Shown here: positions 26,563 through 34,205 of the stretch, one piece after another | Position numbering within the stretch: position 1 is the stretch's first letter | Layout: each line of letters opens with the position of its first letter | Assembly (NCBI RefSeq): GCF_002269505.1 | Contig: NZ_NQKQ01000034.1 | Coordinates: forward strand, 1 to 50,109 | Source: Pseudomonas fragi | GTDB lineage: Bacteria > Pseudomonadota > Gammaproteobacteria > Pseudomonadales > Pseudomonadaceae | Direction of reading: 5' to 3' | Length of the DNA: 50,109 nt | The notes under the pieces: model-generated | Database searches by the model: none | What the model saw: only the letters and a program-made list of their open reading frames with translations | What the model was told of the DNA's origin: nothing | Made by a program: the position numbers and the translations under genes

Positions 26563-27541
26563 GGCCTATCCGTGGCAAGACAGCCTGTGGCAGCAGATGG
26601 CCGGGCGCGCGCAGCATGCTCATGCCTATCTGTTGCACGGGCCGGCAGGCATCGGCAAGCGGGCGCTGGCCGAGCGGTTGATGGCCAGCCTGCTGTGCAA
26701 GCAGCCGGAGGGGCTTGAGGCTTGCGGGGTTTGCAAGTCCTGCTCGCTGCTGGCGGCGGGTAGCCACCCGGACAACTACATTCTTGAGCCTGAAGAGGCG
26801 GACAAGGCGATCAAGGTCGACCAGGTGCGTGATCTGGTCAGCTTTGTGGTGCAGACCGCCCAGTTGGGCGGGCGCAAGGTGGTGCTGGTCGAGCCGGTGG
26901 AGGCAATGAACATCAACGCCGCCAACGCTCTGCTCAAAAGCCTTGAAGAGCCTTCGGGCAACACCATCTTGCTGTTGGTCAGTCATCAGTCCAGCCGGTT
27001 GCTGCCGACCATTCGCAGCCGTTGTGTGCAGCAGGCCTGTCCGCTGCCCGGCGAAGCGTTGAGCCTGCAATGGCTGGCCACGGCACTGCCGCAAACCGCA
27101 GAGGCCGAGCGGGTCGAGCTGTTGACCCTGGCTGCCGGTTCGCCACTGACGGCTGTCAAGTTGCAGGCGCAGGGTGTTCGCGAGCAGCGCGCCGCGGTGG
27201 TGGAGGGCGTCAAGAAGTTGCTCAAGCGTGAGCTGTCGGCCAGTCAGCTGGCTGAAAGCTGGAAAGCCATTCCGCTGCTGTTGCTGTTTGACTGGTTCTG
27301 CGACTGGTCGAACCTGATCCTGCGCTATCAACTGACTCAGGACGAGGCCGGGCTGGGGCTGGAAGACATGCGCAAAGTGCTGCAATACCTGGCGCAGAAG
27401 ACTGCGCAGGACAAGGTTTTGAACATTCAGGACTGGATTCTTGCCCAGCGCCAGAAGGTCTTGAGCAAGGCCAATCTTAACCGTGATCTGTTGATCGAAG
27501 CGTTACTGGTGCAGTGGGCTGGCCTGCCCGGCCAGCGCTGA
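26555..27541 (+). CDS. holB: DNA polymerase III subunit delta'
   Basis: 328 aa clamp-loader subunit, GTG start overlapping the tmk stop by 8 bp. An AAA+ fold with the P-loop-like GPAGIGKRALAERL (about 30-43) is followed by a zinc-binding four-Cys set (CKQPEGLEACGVCKSC) and the sensor region NALLKSLEEPSGNTILLLVS ending in IRSRC. It loads the beta clamp with DnaX and HolA. The gene order tmk-holB is conserved in Pseudomonas. Its native upstream promoter has been displaced by the island, so transcription must start at the island end or inside the fragment. Confidence 0.95.
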   Translation: MAEAYPWQDSLWQQMAGRAQHAHAYLLHGPAGIGKRALAERLMASLLCKQPEGLEACGVCKSCSLLAAGSHPDNYILEPEEADKAIKVDQVRDLVSFVVQTAQLGGRKVVLVEPVEAMNINAANALLKSLEEPSGNTILLLVSHQSSRLLPTIRSRCVQQACPLPGEALSLQWLATALPQTAEAERVELLTLAAGSPLTAVKLQAQGVREQRAAVVEGVKKLLKRELSASQLAESWKAIPLLLLFDWFCDWSNLILRYQLTQDEAGLGLEDMRKVLQYLAQKTAQDKVLNIQDWILAQRQKVLSKANLNRDLLIEALLVQWAGLPGQR

Positions 27542-27573
27542 TTTGACTGAATTGATAAACAGGTAATTTTTGT

Positions 27574-28356
27574 ATGTTGGTTGACTCCCATTGCCATCTC
27601 GATCGTCTTGATCTGAGCGCCCATGACGGCTCGCTGGATGCCGCCCTTGAGGCCGCACGCCAGCGCGGCGTCGGGCATTTTCTGTGTATCGGTGTCAGCG
27701 CCGACAATGCAGCTGATGTCAAAGCCCTGACCGATCGCTATGCCGATGTGGACTGTTCGGTGGGCGTTCACCCGCTGGACGTGCAGCCCGGTGCAGCGCC
27801 AGCGCTGGACTGGCTGTTGGGCGAGTTGAATCACCCGCGGGTGGTGGCCATTGGCGAAACTGGCCTGGACTACCACTACGAGCCTGAAGCAGCCGATTTG
27901 CAGCAACTTTCGTTCAGGGTTCACCTGGAGGCGGCACAGCAGACCGGCAAGCCGGTGGTGATCCACACCCGTGGTGCCCGCGCCGATACCCTGGCCATGC
28001 TGCGCGAGGCAGCATTGCCGCAGGCCGGTGTGCTGCATTGCTTTACCGAAGACTGGGACATGGCCAGGGCGGCGCTGGACATGGGCTATTACATCTCGCT
28101 GTCGGGGATTGTGACCTTTCGCAATGCTGATGCCCTGCGCGATGTGGCCCGCCAGGTGCCTGCCGACCGGTTGCTGGTCGAGACCGACTCGCCTTACCTT
28201 GCCCCTATTCCCCATCGCGGCAAGCCTAACCTGCCGCAATACGTACGCGAAGTGGCGGAGTTTCTGGCGATGTTGCGTGGTGAGTCCTACGAGCGTTTTG
28301 CCGAGCAAACCAGCGAAAACTTCAAGCGCCTGTTCCCGCTGGCACGGGTCAGATGA
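27574..28356 (+). CDS. tatD: TatD-family metal-dependent hydrolase
   Basis: 260 aa TIM-barrel hydrolase. The N-terminal MLVDSHCHLD has the HxH metal ligands. AIGETGLDYHYE carries the Glu, VVIHTRGA and VLHCFTED further His ligands, and VETDSPYLAP the final Asp. Family members are 3'-5' DNases/RNases or D-aminoacyl-type hydrolases. It starts 32 bp after holB. In P. aeruginosa a pilZ gene lies between the two; it is missing here. Probably in the holB transcript. Confidence 0.94.
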   Translation: MLVDSHCHLDRLDLSAHDGSLDAALEAARQRGVGHFLCIGVSADNAADVKALTDRYADVDCSVGVHPLDVQPGAAPALDWLLGELNHPRVVAIGETGLDYHYEPEAADLQQLSFRVHLEAAQQTGKPVVIHTRGARADTLAMLREAALPQAGVLHCFTEDWDMARAALDMGYYISLSGIVTFRNADALRDVARQVPADRLLVETDSPYLAPIPHRGKPNLPQYVREVAEFLAMLRGESYERFAEQTSENFKRLFPLARVR

Positions 28357-28368
28357 TTGCGTGACTGT

Positions 28369-28453
28369 GTGGCAGCGAGCTTGCTCGCGATGGGGTCGCT
28401 GCGGTGTGACTGGTCAACCGGGTTGTCTGTATCGCGAGCAAGCCCGCTCCCAC
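28369..28453. repeat. Pseudomonas REP pair
   Basis: GTGGCAGCGAGCTTGCTCGC (28369 onward) and its near reverse complement ending GCCCGCTCCCAC at 28453 form an inverted REP doublet, the kind scattered through fluorescens-group chromosomes. It sits just after the tatD stop and may stabilise or end that transcript. Confidence 0.88.
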
Positions 28454-28480
28454 AGTTCCACGTTTAACTGAACAGCAGGC

Positions 28481-28512
28481 AAAAAAAACCCGGGCTCTGG
28501 GGAATCCGGGTT
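28481..28512 (-). terminator. Intrinsic terminator of the candidate rgsA
   Basis: On the minus strand AACCCGG (28512-28506) pairs with CCGGGTT (28493-28487), followed by eight T (plus-strand A run 28481-28488, shared at its edge with the stem). Confidence 0.85.
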
Positions 28513-28592
28513 AAGACCATTAGGAGTAAAACAAAGGCGCACATTCCATTGCGGCCAATATCGGCGCAACACTTTGGGGGGGATGCCGTGCC
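28481..28592 (-). ncRNA. rgsA: Candidate RgsA (P16) small RNA
   Basis: A leftward RNA of about 112 nt is predicted. It ends in a strong intrinsic terminator (stem AACCCGG/CCGGGTT with a run of eight U) and starts just after CCAATACTTAA (28609-28599), which closely resembles the RpoS -10 element CTATACTTAA. In P. aeruginosa the RpoS- and Gac-dependent sRNA RgsA is encoded in this same neighbourhood, next to tatD and the TetR gene. No protein frame is credible here. Start and identity are inferred from position, promoter and terminator, not from a sequence search. Confidence 0.65.
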
Positions 28593-28598
28593 GACATG

Positions 28599-28609
28599 TT
28601 AAGTATTGG
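28599..28609 (-). promoter_or_regulatory. RpoS-like extended -10 element
   Basis: CCAATACTTAA on the minus strand matches the RpoS extended -10 consensus KCTAYRCTTAA at 9 of 11 positions, placing transcription start at about 28592. Confidence 0.6.
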
Positions 28610-28801
28610 TCAGCTTTGTCGAACGTCCAGTCGTGGCTGGTCGTTTTTTAAACAGATTTGGAATACCTCAGCTTCGCTTGAGTACTCATCAATTTGCGGG
28701 TAAATCGTTTGAACCCATCGATATGCAGGATGATCCGTGCAATTTAGCGTGACTAATGCATAATACTCCGCTTCGATTTTGACCCGAACAGACCTTTTCT
28801 T

Positions 28802-29443
28802 ATGCACAAAGAACCCCGTAAGGTCCGTGAGTTTCGTCGCCGCGAGCAAGAAATTCTCGATACCGCGCTCAAGCTGTTCCTCGATCTTGGTGAAGACAGT
28901 GTCACCGTCGAGATGATTGCTGATGCCGTGGGTATCGGCAAAGGCACGATCTACAAACACTTCAAGTCCAAGGCCGAGATCTACCTGCGCCTGATGCTCG
29001 ATTACGAACGCGACTTGAACGAGCTGCTGCACTCTGCCGACGTGGACAAGGACAAGGAGGCGCTGTCGCGTGCCTACTTTGAGTTCCGCATGCGCGACCC
29101 GCAGCGCTACCGATTGTTTGATCGCCTTGAAGAGAAGGTGGTCAAGGGCAATCAGGTGCCTGAACTGGTCGAAGAGCTGCACAAGATCCGCGCTTCCAAC
29201 TTTGAGCGTCTGACCCTGCTGATCAAGGGTCGCATCAGTGAAGGCAAGCTTGAAGACGTGCCGCCATACTTCCATTACTGCGCGGCCTGGGCTCTGGTGC
29301 ATGGCGCGGTTGCGCTGTATCACTCGCCGTTCTGGAGCAATGTGCTGGAAGATCAGGAAGGCTTCTTCCAGTTCCTGATGGACATCGGCGTGCGCATGGG
29401 CAACAAGCGCAAGCGTGACAGCGACACCCCGGCTGTAGAGTAA
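28802..29443 (+). CDS. TetR/AcrR family transcriptional regulator
   Basis: 213 aa. The N-terminal TetR DNA-binding domain (about 15-60) shows REQEILDTALKLFLDLGEDS, EMIADAVGIGKGTIYKHF and KSKAEIYLRL. The C-terminal ligand domain is unassigned (FRMRDPQRYRLFDRLEEKV; YCAAWALVHGAVALYHSPFW). It corresponds by position to the TetR gene downstream of tatD in P. aeruginosa (PA2957-type). The ribosome site before the ATG is weak, but the start agrees with the usual short basic N-terminus. No target can be named; palindromes at 42551 and 48379 elsewhere in the window resemble TetR-type operators but are not shown to be its sites. Confidence 0.9.
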   Translation: MHKEPRKVREFRRREQEILDTALKLFLDLGEDSVTVEMIADAVGIGKGTIYKHFKSKAEIYLRLMLDYERDLNELLHSADVDKDKEALSRAYFEFRMRDPQRYRLFDRLEEKVVKGNQVPELVEELHKIRASNFERLTLLIKGRISEGKLEDVPPYFHYCAAWALVHGAVALYHSPFWSNVLEDQEGFFQFLMDIGVRMGNKRKRDSDTPAVE

Positions 29444-29520
29444 TCACGGCCCGTATTTGCCTTCATGGCTTATGGCCTTGAGGCTTATACTCAGGCTTGG
29501 GTCTTGCCAAAACCTGATTT

Positions 29521-30537
29521 ATGAGTCAGGTTTTGCAGCGGCCCATTTCCCCCGCGCCGGAGTCATCCATGATCGTTGATCGCCAAGGCAGACGTTTTCG
29601 CAATTTGCGTATCAGTCTGACCTCTGCCTGCAACTACGCCTGCACTTACTGTGTGCCCAACGGCAAACGGCTGGTGGCGGCGCAGGATGAGCTGTCGGCT
29701 GAAGCGATGGTGCGCGGAGTTGCTTACCTCATCGAAGCGGCAGGCATCGAGCGCCTGCGCATCACCGGCGGCGAGCCGCTGATCAGCCCCAAGCTCGAGA
29801 CCTTCATGCGTGAGGTCGGTCAGCTTGGTCTGAGTGATATCAGCCTGACTACAAACGGCCAGTTGCTTGCGCGCAAGCTGCCGCTGCTGCTGGACGCGGG
29901 CATCGCTCGCATCAACGTCTCCCTCGATACCCTCGACCCTGAAGCATTCCGGCGCATTGCCCGTGGCGGCGACCTGGCGACCGTGCTCAACGGCATGCAG
30001 CAGGCACGCGAGGCTGGGATCAAGATCAAGGTCAATATGGTGCCGCTGCGCGGGCAGAACCTGGACCAGGTCATGCCGTTGCTGGAGTACTGCCTTGAGC
30101 GTGGCTATGAGCTGCGTTTTATCGAGCTTATGCGCATGGGGCATCTGGCCAGTGATGGCAATGCCTTCCTGCAGCAGTTTGTCAGCCTGCAGCAGTTGTT
30201 GGCGTTGATTGGTGAGCGTCATGAGTATCTGCAGGCCGATGCGCCCATCGACGCCACGGCGGTGCGTTACCAGATTCCCGGACATGGCTATTTCGGCGTA
30301 ATTGCCAATGAGAGCGTGCCGTTTTGCCGGACCTGCTCGCGGTTGCGGCTGTCTTCGACGGGGTGGCTGCATGGTTGCCTGTCGTCGAGCAATCGGCACT
30401 TTGTGGGCGACCTGTTGAACAAGCCGCGTCATCAGGCATTGCCGGCACTGCAAGGCTTGTTGATGAAAGCTTTGGGTGACAAGCAGGACGTGGCCTTTTC
30501 GGGTGGCGCCACGGTGATGAAAATCATCGGCGGCTAA
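29521..30537 (+). CDS. moaA: Radical SAM GTP 3',8-cyclase (MoaA-type)
   Basis: 338 aa. Predicted to convert GTP to the cyclic pterin precursor of molybdenum cofactor with MoaC. The N-terminal radical SAM cluster CNYACTYC sits in SLTSACNYACTYCVPNG, followed by the SAM-binding RITGGEPLISP. The C-terminal FCRTCSRLRLSSTGWLHGC supplies the three Cys of the second 4Fe-4S cluster. The protein ends in GG, the C-terminal pair needed for GTP cyclisation. No other moa genes are nearby, and pseudomonads often have more than one MoaA paralogue, so this may be the accessory copy. Confidence 0.9.
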   Translation: MSQVLQRPISPAPESSMIVDRQGRRFRNLRISLTSACNYACTYCVPNGKRLVAAQDELSAEAMVRGVAYLIEAAGIERLRITGGEPLISPKLETFMREVGQLGLSDISLTTNGQLLARKLPLLLDAGIARINVSLDTLDPEAFRRIARGGDLATVLNGMQQAREAGIKIKVNMVPLRGQNLDQVMPLLEYCLERGYELRFIELMRMGHLASDGNAFLQQFVSLQQLLALIGERHEYLQADAPIDATAVRYQIPGHGYFGVIANESVPFCRTCSRLRLSSTGWLHGCLSSSNRHFVGDLLNKPRHQALPALQGLLMKALGDKQDVAFSGGATVMKIIGG

Positions 30538-30553
30538 AAGCCCCTCACCCTAG

Positions 30554-30574
30554 CCCTCTCCCGGAGGGAGAGGG
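30554..30574. repeat. Short palindromic intergenic repeat
   Basis: CCCTCTCCC-GGA-GGGAGAGGG is a perfect 9-bp stem, preceded by CCCTCACCCTAG. This unit recurs in many Pseudomonas intergenic regions. It lies 16 bp after the moaA stop and could act as a terminator-like hairpin, although no U-tract follows. Confidence 0.75.
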
Positions 30575-30681
30575 AACTGACCGCACGCGGCATCAATATC
30601 TCCACTGGTTCGCAAGCTGGCGCGCAATCTGCATTACCCTGGAATTCGCCGGTTTTTTGTCATCGGCTTCGGGAGAACGGG

Positions 30682-31287
30682 ATGCGCAGTCTGTGGGTAT
30701 TGCTGGCTTTTTTGACACTGGGCGGCTGCATGACCGTCAGCGATCTGGGTGAGGGTGCGCGCTATCAAATGAGCGACGCTGGCCTGCTCGATCACAGCAA
30801 TACGCGCCGCAGCAATTCGCTGCGCATTCAGCCTGATTCCTTTATCTACATCGCCCAAGGGCCTTTTGCGCCGATCGGCGATCCCTATGTGCGGCCCAAT
30901 ATCGTTGCCGAAGAAGCCTTCAACGGTTTCGTCGAGTACTTCCCCATGGTGCGCCGGGCCAAGGAACCTGTGGGGCTCGATCAGGCCATGACCGAGGCTC
31001 GCGGTTTCGGCGCGCACTACCTGCTCTACACCCGCTTCGCCCGTGCCGATGACCGTATCGGCAACAGCGATGAATGGCTCGATCAGGAAGAGATCAGTCG
31101 CCTGGGCATCGACAGTGGGGTGATTCAGGTGATGTTGATCGAAACCAGCACCCAATACTTGATCGACACTGCCACCATCCGCAGCCGCGGCGGTTTGCTG
31201 ACGTTCCATGACAACAAGCCCGCCGACCTGATTGGCCCGCCGCTCGCCAAATACGCCCGCAGCTTGATAGGCTTGAGCGATCAATAA
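30682..31287 (+). CDS. DUF4823 domain lipoprotein
   Basis: 201 aa. A lipoprotein signal peptide MRSLWVLLAFLTLGGC has a lipobox (LGGC) at Cys16. The mature protein (SDLGEGARYQMSDAGLLDHS ... IYIAQGPFAPIGDPY ... ARGFGAHYLLYTRFARADDR) fits the DUF4823 family of Pseudomonas envelope lipoproteins with unknown role. The residue after Cys is Met, which does not signal inner-membrane retention, so outer-membrane sorting is likely. It is followed 15 bp later by the DUF1285 gene, reading the same way. Confidence 0.85.
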   Translation: MRSLWVLLAFLTLGGCMTVSDLGEGARYQMSDAGLLDHSNTRRSNSLRIQPDSFIYIAQGPFAPIGDPYVRPNIVAEEAFNGFVEYFPMVRRAKEPVGLDQAMTEARGFGAHYLLYTRFARADDRIGNSDEWLDQEEISRLGIDSGVIQVMLIETSTQYLIDTATIRSRGGLLTFHDNKPADLIGPPLAKYARSLIGLSDQ

Positions 31288-31302
31288 GTCTAGGAGAGCA
31301 CC

Positions 31303-31866
31303 ATGAGCGAGCCGGTAGATGTCAGCAATTTGCTGGCGCAAATCCCCAGGGCCGACAAGGGGCTGCCGCCCGTTCATTTGTGGGATACCGCCTTTTGCGG
31401 TGACATCGATATGCGCATCGCCCGTGATGGCACCTGGTATTACATGGGCACGCCGATCGGCCGCAAGCCGATGGTCAAATTGTTCTCGACCATCATCCGC
31501 CGCGATGGCGATGATTATTTTCTGATCACGCCTGTGGAAAAGGTCGGCATCAAAGTGGATGACGCACCGTTCGTCGCGGTCACGCTGGACGTGGAGGGTG
31601 AGGGTGAGCAGCAAGTTCTGCGCTTTACTACCAATGTCGATGAGTCGATCAGTGCCGGTAGTGAGCATCCGCTGCGTTTCGTCATTGACCCCCAGACCGG
31701 GGAGCCGGCGCCTTATCTACACGTGCGGCGCAATCTTGAAGCGCTGATCCATCGCAATGTGTTCTATCAGTTGATAGAGCTGGCGGTGGTTCGTGAAGTC
31801 GATGGGCAAAACTGGCTGGGTGTGTGGAGCGCGGGAGTGTTCTTTGCGATAGGGCTTGAGCCCTGA
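31303..31866 (+). CDS. DUF1285 domain-containing protein
   Basis: 187 aa soluble protein with the DUF1285 pattern: CGDIDMRIARDGTWYYMGTPIGRKPMV near the start, DDYFLITPVEKVGIKVDDAPF, and PYLHVRRNLEALIHRNVFYQL toward the end. Structures in this family show a two-domain PH-like fold, but no activity is assigned. A ribosome site AGGAG lies eight to nine bases upstream of the ATG. It is co-directional with the DUF4823 gene 15 bp upstream and convergent with the alcohol dehydrogenase gene. Confidence 0.9.
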   Translation: MSEPVDVSNLLAQIPRADKGLPPVHLWDTAFCGDIDMRIARDGTWYYMGTPIGRKPMVKLFSTIIRRDGDDYFLITPVEKVGIKVDDAPFVAVTLDVEGEGEQQVLRFTTNVDESISAGSEHPLRFVIDPQTGEPAPYLHVRRNLEALIHRNVFYQLIELAVVREVDGQNWLGVWSAGVFFAIGLEP

Positions 31867-31874
31867 GAGGGGGC

Positions 31875-31901
31875 TGTGGGAGCGGGCAACCCGCTCCCAC
31901 A
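31875..31901. terminator. REP-like hairpin between convergent genes
   Basis: TGTGGGAGCGGG and CCCGCTCCCACA form a perfect 12-bp stem with a 3-base loop between the convergent DUF1285 and adh genes. It has REP sequence and could stop transcripts from both sides, though it lacks a clear U-tract. Confidence 0.65.
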
Positions 31902-31910
31902 AAGACGCTT

Positions 31911-32975
31911 TTAGGCCTTCAGGGTTTTCATGTCGATCACAAAGCGGTACTTCACATCGCCTTTCACCACGCGCTCAAAGGCTTCGTTGATGTTTTTGAT
32001 GTCGAGCATTTCGATGTCGCAAGTAATCCCGTGCTCAGCGCTGAAATCGAGCATTTCCTGAGTTTCGGCAATGCCACCAATCAATGAGCCAGCCAGTACG
32101 CGGCGCTTGAACACCAGGTTGAAGGCGTTGAGTGCCGGCTCGACCGGCTCGATCAGGCCGACCAGGATGTGTACGCCGTCAAAGGTCAGGGTTTCGAGGT
32201 ACGGGTTCAGGTCGTGTGGCACCGGAATGGTGTCCAGCAGGAAGTCGAAATGCCCGGCAGCGGCTTTCATCTGCTCGGCATCGGTGGACACGATCACATG
32301 GTCGGCGCCCTGGCGGCGTGCTTCTTCAGCCTTGGCTTCGGAGCGGGTGAACAGGGTCACTTCTGCGCCCAGAGCCTTGGCGAACTTGATGCCCATATGG
32401 CCCAGACCACCCATACCCAGAATACCGACCTTGTCGCCCGCTTCCACGCCGTAGTGAACCAGTGGCGAGTAGGTGGTGATGCCGGCACACAACAGAGGTG
32501 CGGCGCTCGCCGGGTCGAGATTTTTCGGGATGCTCAGCACGAAGTGTTCGCTGACAACCATCTTGTCCGAGTAACCGCCCATGGTCAGCGTGCCGTCAAT
32601 ACGGTCAGGGCTGGCGTAGGTCTGGGTCATGCCTTCCAGGCAGTATTGCTCCAGGTCTTCCTTACAGGCCGAGCAGGTGCGGCATGAATCGACCATGCAG
32701 CCCACGCCGACCAGATCGCCGACCTTGTGCTTGGTGACTTTGTCGCCAACGGCGGTAACCTTGCCGATGATTTCATGACCAGGCATCAACGGATAAGTCG
32801 CAAAACCCCAGTCGTTGCGTGCCTGGTGGATGTCGGAGTGACAAACGCCGCAGTACAGCACTTCGATGGCAACGTCGTCCGGGCGCGGGGCGCGGCGGTT
32901 GAACTGCATTGGCGCCAAAGGGGCCTTGGCATTTTGTGCGGCATAACCGATGGCGTTGTAAGTGACATTGGACAT
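31911..32975 (-). CDS. Zinc-dependent NAD(P)-alcohol dehydrogenase (YahK/CAD type)
   Basis: 354 aa medium-chain dehydrogenase/reductase. The catalytic zinc ligands lie in YCGVCHSD and PGHEIIG. The structural zinc loop is CRTCSACKEDLEQYC, and the Rossmann motif is GILGMGGLGHMGIKFA. The serine-containing TRSEAKAEEA segment after the second strand favours NADPH. It fits the cinnamyl-alcohol/YahK-like aldehyde reductases, which reduce diverse aldehydes. An AraC-type regulator is encoded divergently about 180 bp away and probably controls it. Confidence 0.92.
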   Translation of the reverse strand: MSNVTYNAIGYAAQNAKAPLAPMQFNRRAPRPDDVAIEVLYCGVCHSDIHQARNDWGFATYPLMPGHEIIGKVTAVGDKVTKHKVGDLVGVGCMVDSCRTCSACKEDLEQYCLEGMTQTYASPDRIDGTLTMGGYSDKMVVSEHFVLSIPKNLDPASAAPLLCAGITTYSPLVHYGVEAGDKVGILGMGGLGHMGIKFAKALGAEVTLFTRSEAKAEEARRQGADHVIVSTDAEQMKAAAGHFDFLLDTIPVPHDLNPYLETLTFDGVHILVGLIEPVEPALNAFNLVFKRRVLAGSLIGGIAETQEMLDFSAEHGITCDIEMLDIKNINEAFERVVKGDVKYRFVIDMKTLKA

Positions 32976-33155
32976 GGAAAACCTCGCGTAGCGTTAGCTG
33001 TGAACAGGGCGCAATTTTGCGCTTACACATCTTTCAGGACTATGACGATTCCTCCGCTTGTCATGCCTATTCCTCCGGTGTCATGGCCCGGGTGTCGCTT
33101 TATTGACCAATTCTGCGAAGATGCAGCTGTCTATTCCTCTTGTGAAACGCTCTAT

Positions 33156-34049
33156 ATGTTTTTGACTCGTCATCGTGATGAGAACGCCACGCTCGTGTCC
33201 CTGATCGAGCCACTCGCGACGCAAACCGGTTTTGTGTCGACCTTGTTGCCTGAAGTTCGTGTGGTATCGGCGTGCCGGGTAGTGGCCCGGATGCCGCAGA
33301 TCTATGAGCCTAGCCTAATGGTGATCGCCCAAGGCAGTAAATTGGCCTATCTGGGCCAGCGCACAATGGAGTACGGCGCCGGGCATTATCTGGTGCAGGC
33401 GCTGTCGGTGCCTTTCGAGTGTGAAACCTTCGCCTCCGAGGACGCCCCGCTGCTGGGGGTGGCGATCAGTATTGACCGCGCGGTATTGGGTGAGCTGGTA
33501 CTGGCTATGGGCCTGGCGCCTGATCGCAGTGCTGTGGCGCAGACGCCCGAGTCGATGACTTCGGCCGTACTGGATGACGATATGCGCCAGGCCGTCGAAC
33601 GTTTGCTGCGCTGCCTGCATGACCCGCTGGAGTGCCGCATCATGGGTCAGGCGCGACTGCGTGAAGTGCTGTTCGCAGCCTTGCGCGGCCCGCAGGCGGG
33701 GGTGTTGCGGGCGCTGGTCGAGCAGCAGGGGCAGTTTGCGCGGGTCGCGGCGTCGTTGAGCTACTTGCACGAGCACTTTGCGCAGCCGCTGAATGTAGAG
33801 ACCCTGGCCCGTTGCGCCAATATGAGCGCCTCTACCTTCCATGAGCATTTCAAGCGCAGCACCTTGTTGTCGCCGGTGCAGTACCTCAAGCGTTTGCGGC
33901 TGTTGCGGGCGCAGCAGTTGCTATTGAGTGAGGGGCTGGGTGTAGCGCAGGTGGCCGAGAAGGTGGGCTATCAGAGTACTTCGCAGTTCAGTCGCGAGTA
34001 CAAGCGCTACTTTGAGCGCAGCCCCGGTCATGAAGGGGTGGGGTGCTAG
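33156..34049 (+). CDS. AraC family transcriptional regulator
   Basis: 297 aa from ATG 33156 (MFLTRHRDENATLVSLI); longer in-frame starts overlap the adh gene or its promoter and are not preferred. The N-terminal AraC_N domain (RVVARMPQIYEPSLMVIAQG ... YLVQALSVPFECET) precedes two C-terminal helix-turn-helix motifs (LNVETLARCANMSASTFHEHFK and GVAQVAEKVGYQSTSQFSREYK). This N-domain type is typical of regulators placed divergently from adh/YahK-like oxidoreductase genes, as here. The ribosome site is weak. Confidence 0.88.
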   Translation: MFLTRHRDENATLVSLIEPLATQTGFVSTLLPEVRVVSACRVVARMPQIYEPSLMVIAQGSKLAYLGQRTMEYGAGHYLVQALSVPFECETFASEDAPLLGVAISIDRAVLGELVLAMGLAPDRSAVAQTPESMTSAVLDDDMRQAVERLLRCLHDPLECRIMGQARLREVLFAALRGPQAGVLRALVEQQGQFARVAASLSYLHEHFAQPLNVETLARCANMSASTFHEHFKRSTLLSPVQYLKRLRLLRAQQLLLSEGLGVAQVAEKVGYQSTSQFSREYKRYFERSPGHEGVGC

Positions 34050-34071
34050 CCAGCCGGTGTGACGGGCGTGT

Positions 34072-34159
34072 TGTGGGAGCGGGCTTGCTCGCGATGCGCA
34101 CAGCGCAGTCTGTCAGGCAAGCCTGGGCGGATCACATCGCGAGCAAGCCCGCTCCCACA
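34072..34159. repeat. Pseudomonas REP pair (REPIN)
   Basis: TGTGGGAGCGGGCTTGCTCG at the left and its exact reverse complement ending at 34159 form an inverted doublet about 40 bp apart, between convergent araC and ETF-QO genes. Confidence 0.92.
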
Positions 34160-34173
34160 AATCCGGGGGCAAT

Positions 34174-34202
34174 AAAAAAGGCCCCCGAAGGAGCCTTTTT
34201 TT
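34174..34202. terminator. Bidirectional intrinsic terminator
   Basis: AAAAAAGGC (34174-34182) pairs with GCCTTTTTT (34193 onward) around a short GC-rich loop, with A and T runs on both sides. It can end both the AraC gene and the leftward ETF-QO gene, whose stop is 4 bp away. Confidence 0.88.
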
Positions 34203-34205
34203 GAC

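Noticed and set aside
26210..27385. Minus-strand frame opposite tmk/holB
   Set aside because: Gln/Leu-rich shadow of a GC-rich gene with no motif; holB on the plus strand is certain.
28610..29323. 237-codon minus-strand frame opposite the TetR gene
   Set aside because: Shadow frame; it would also run through the predicted sRNA promoter.
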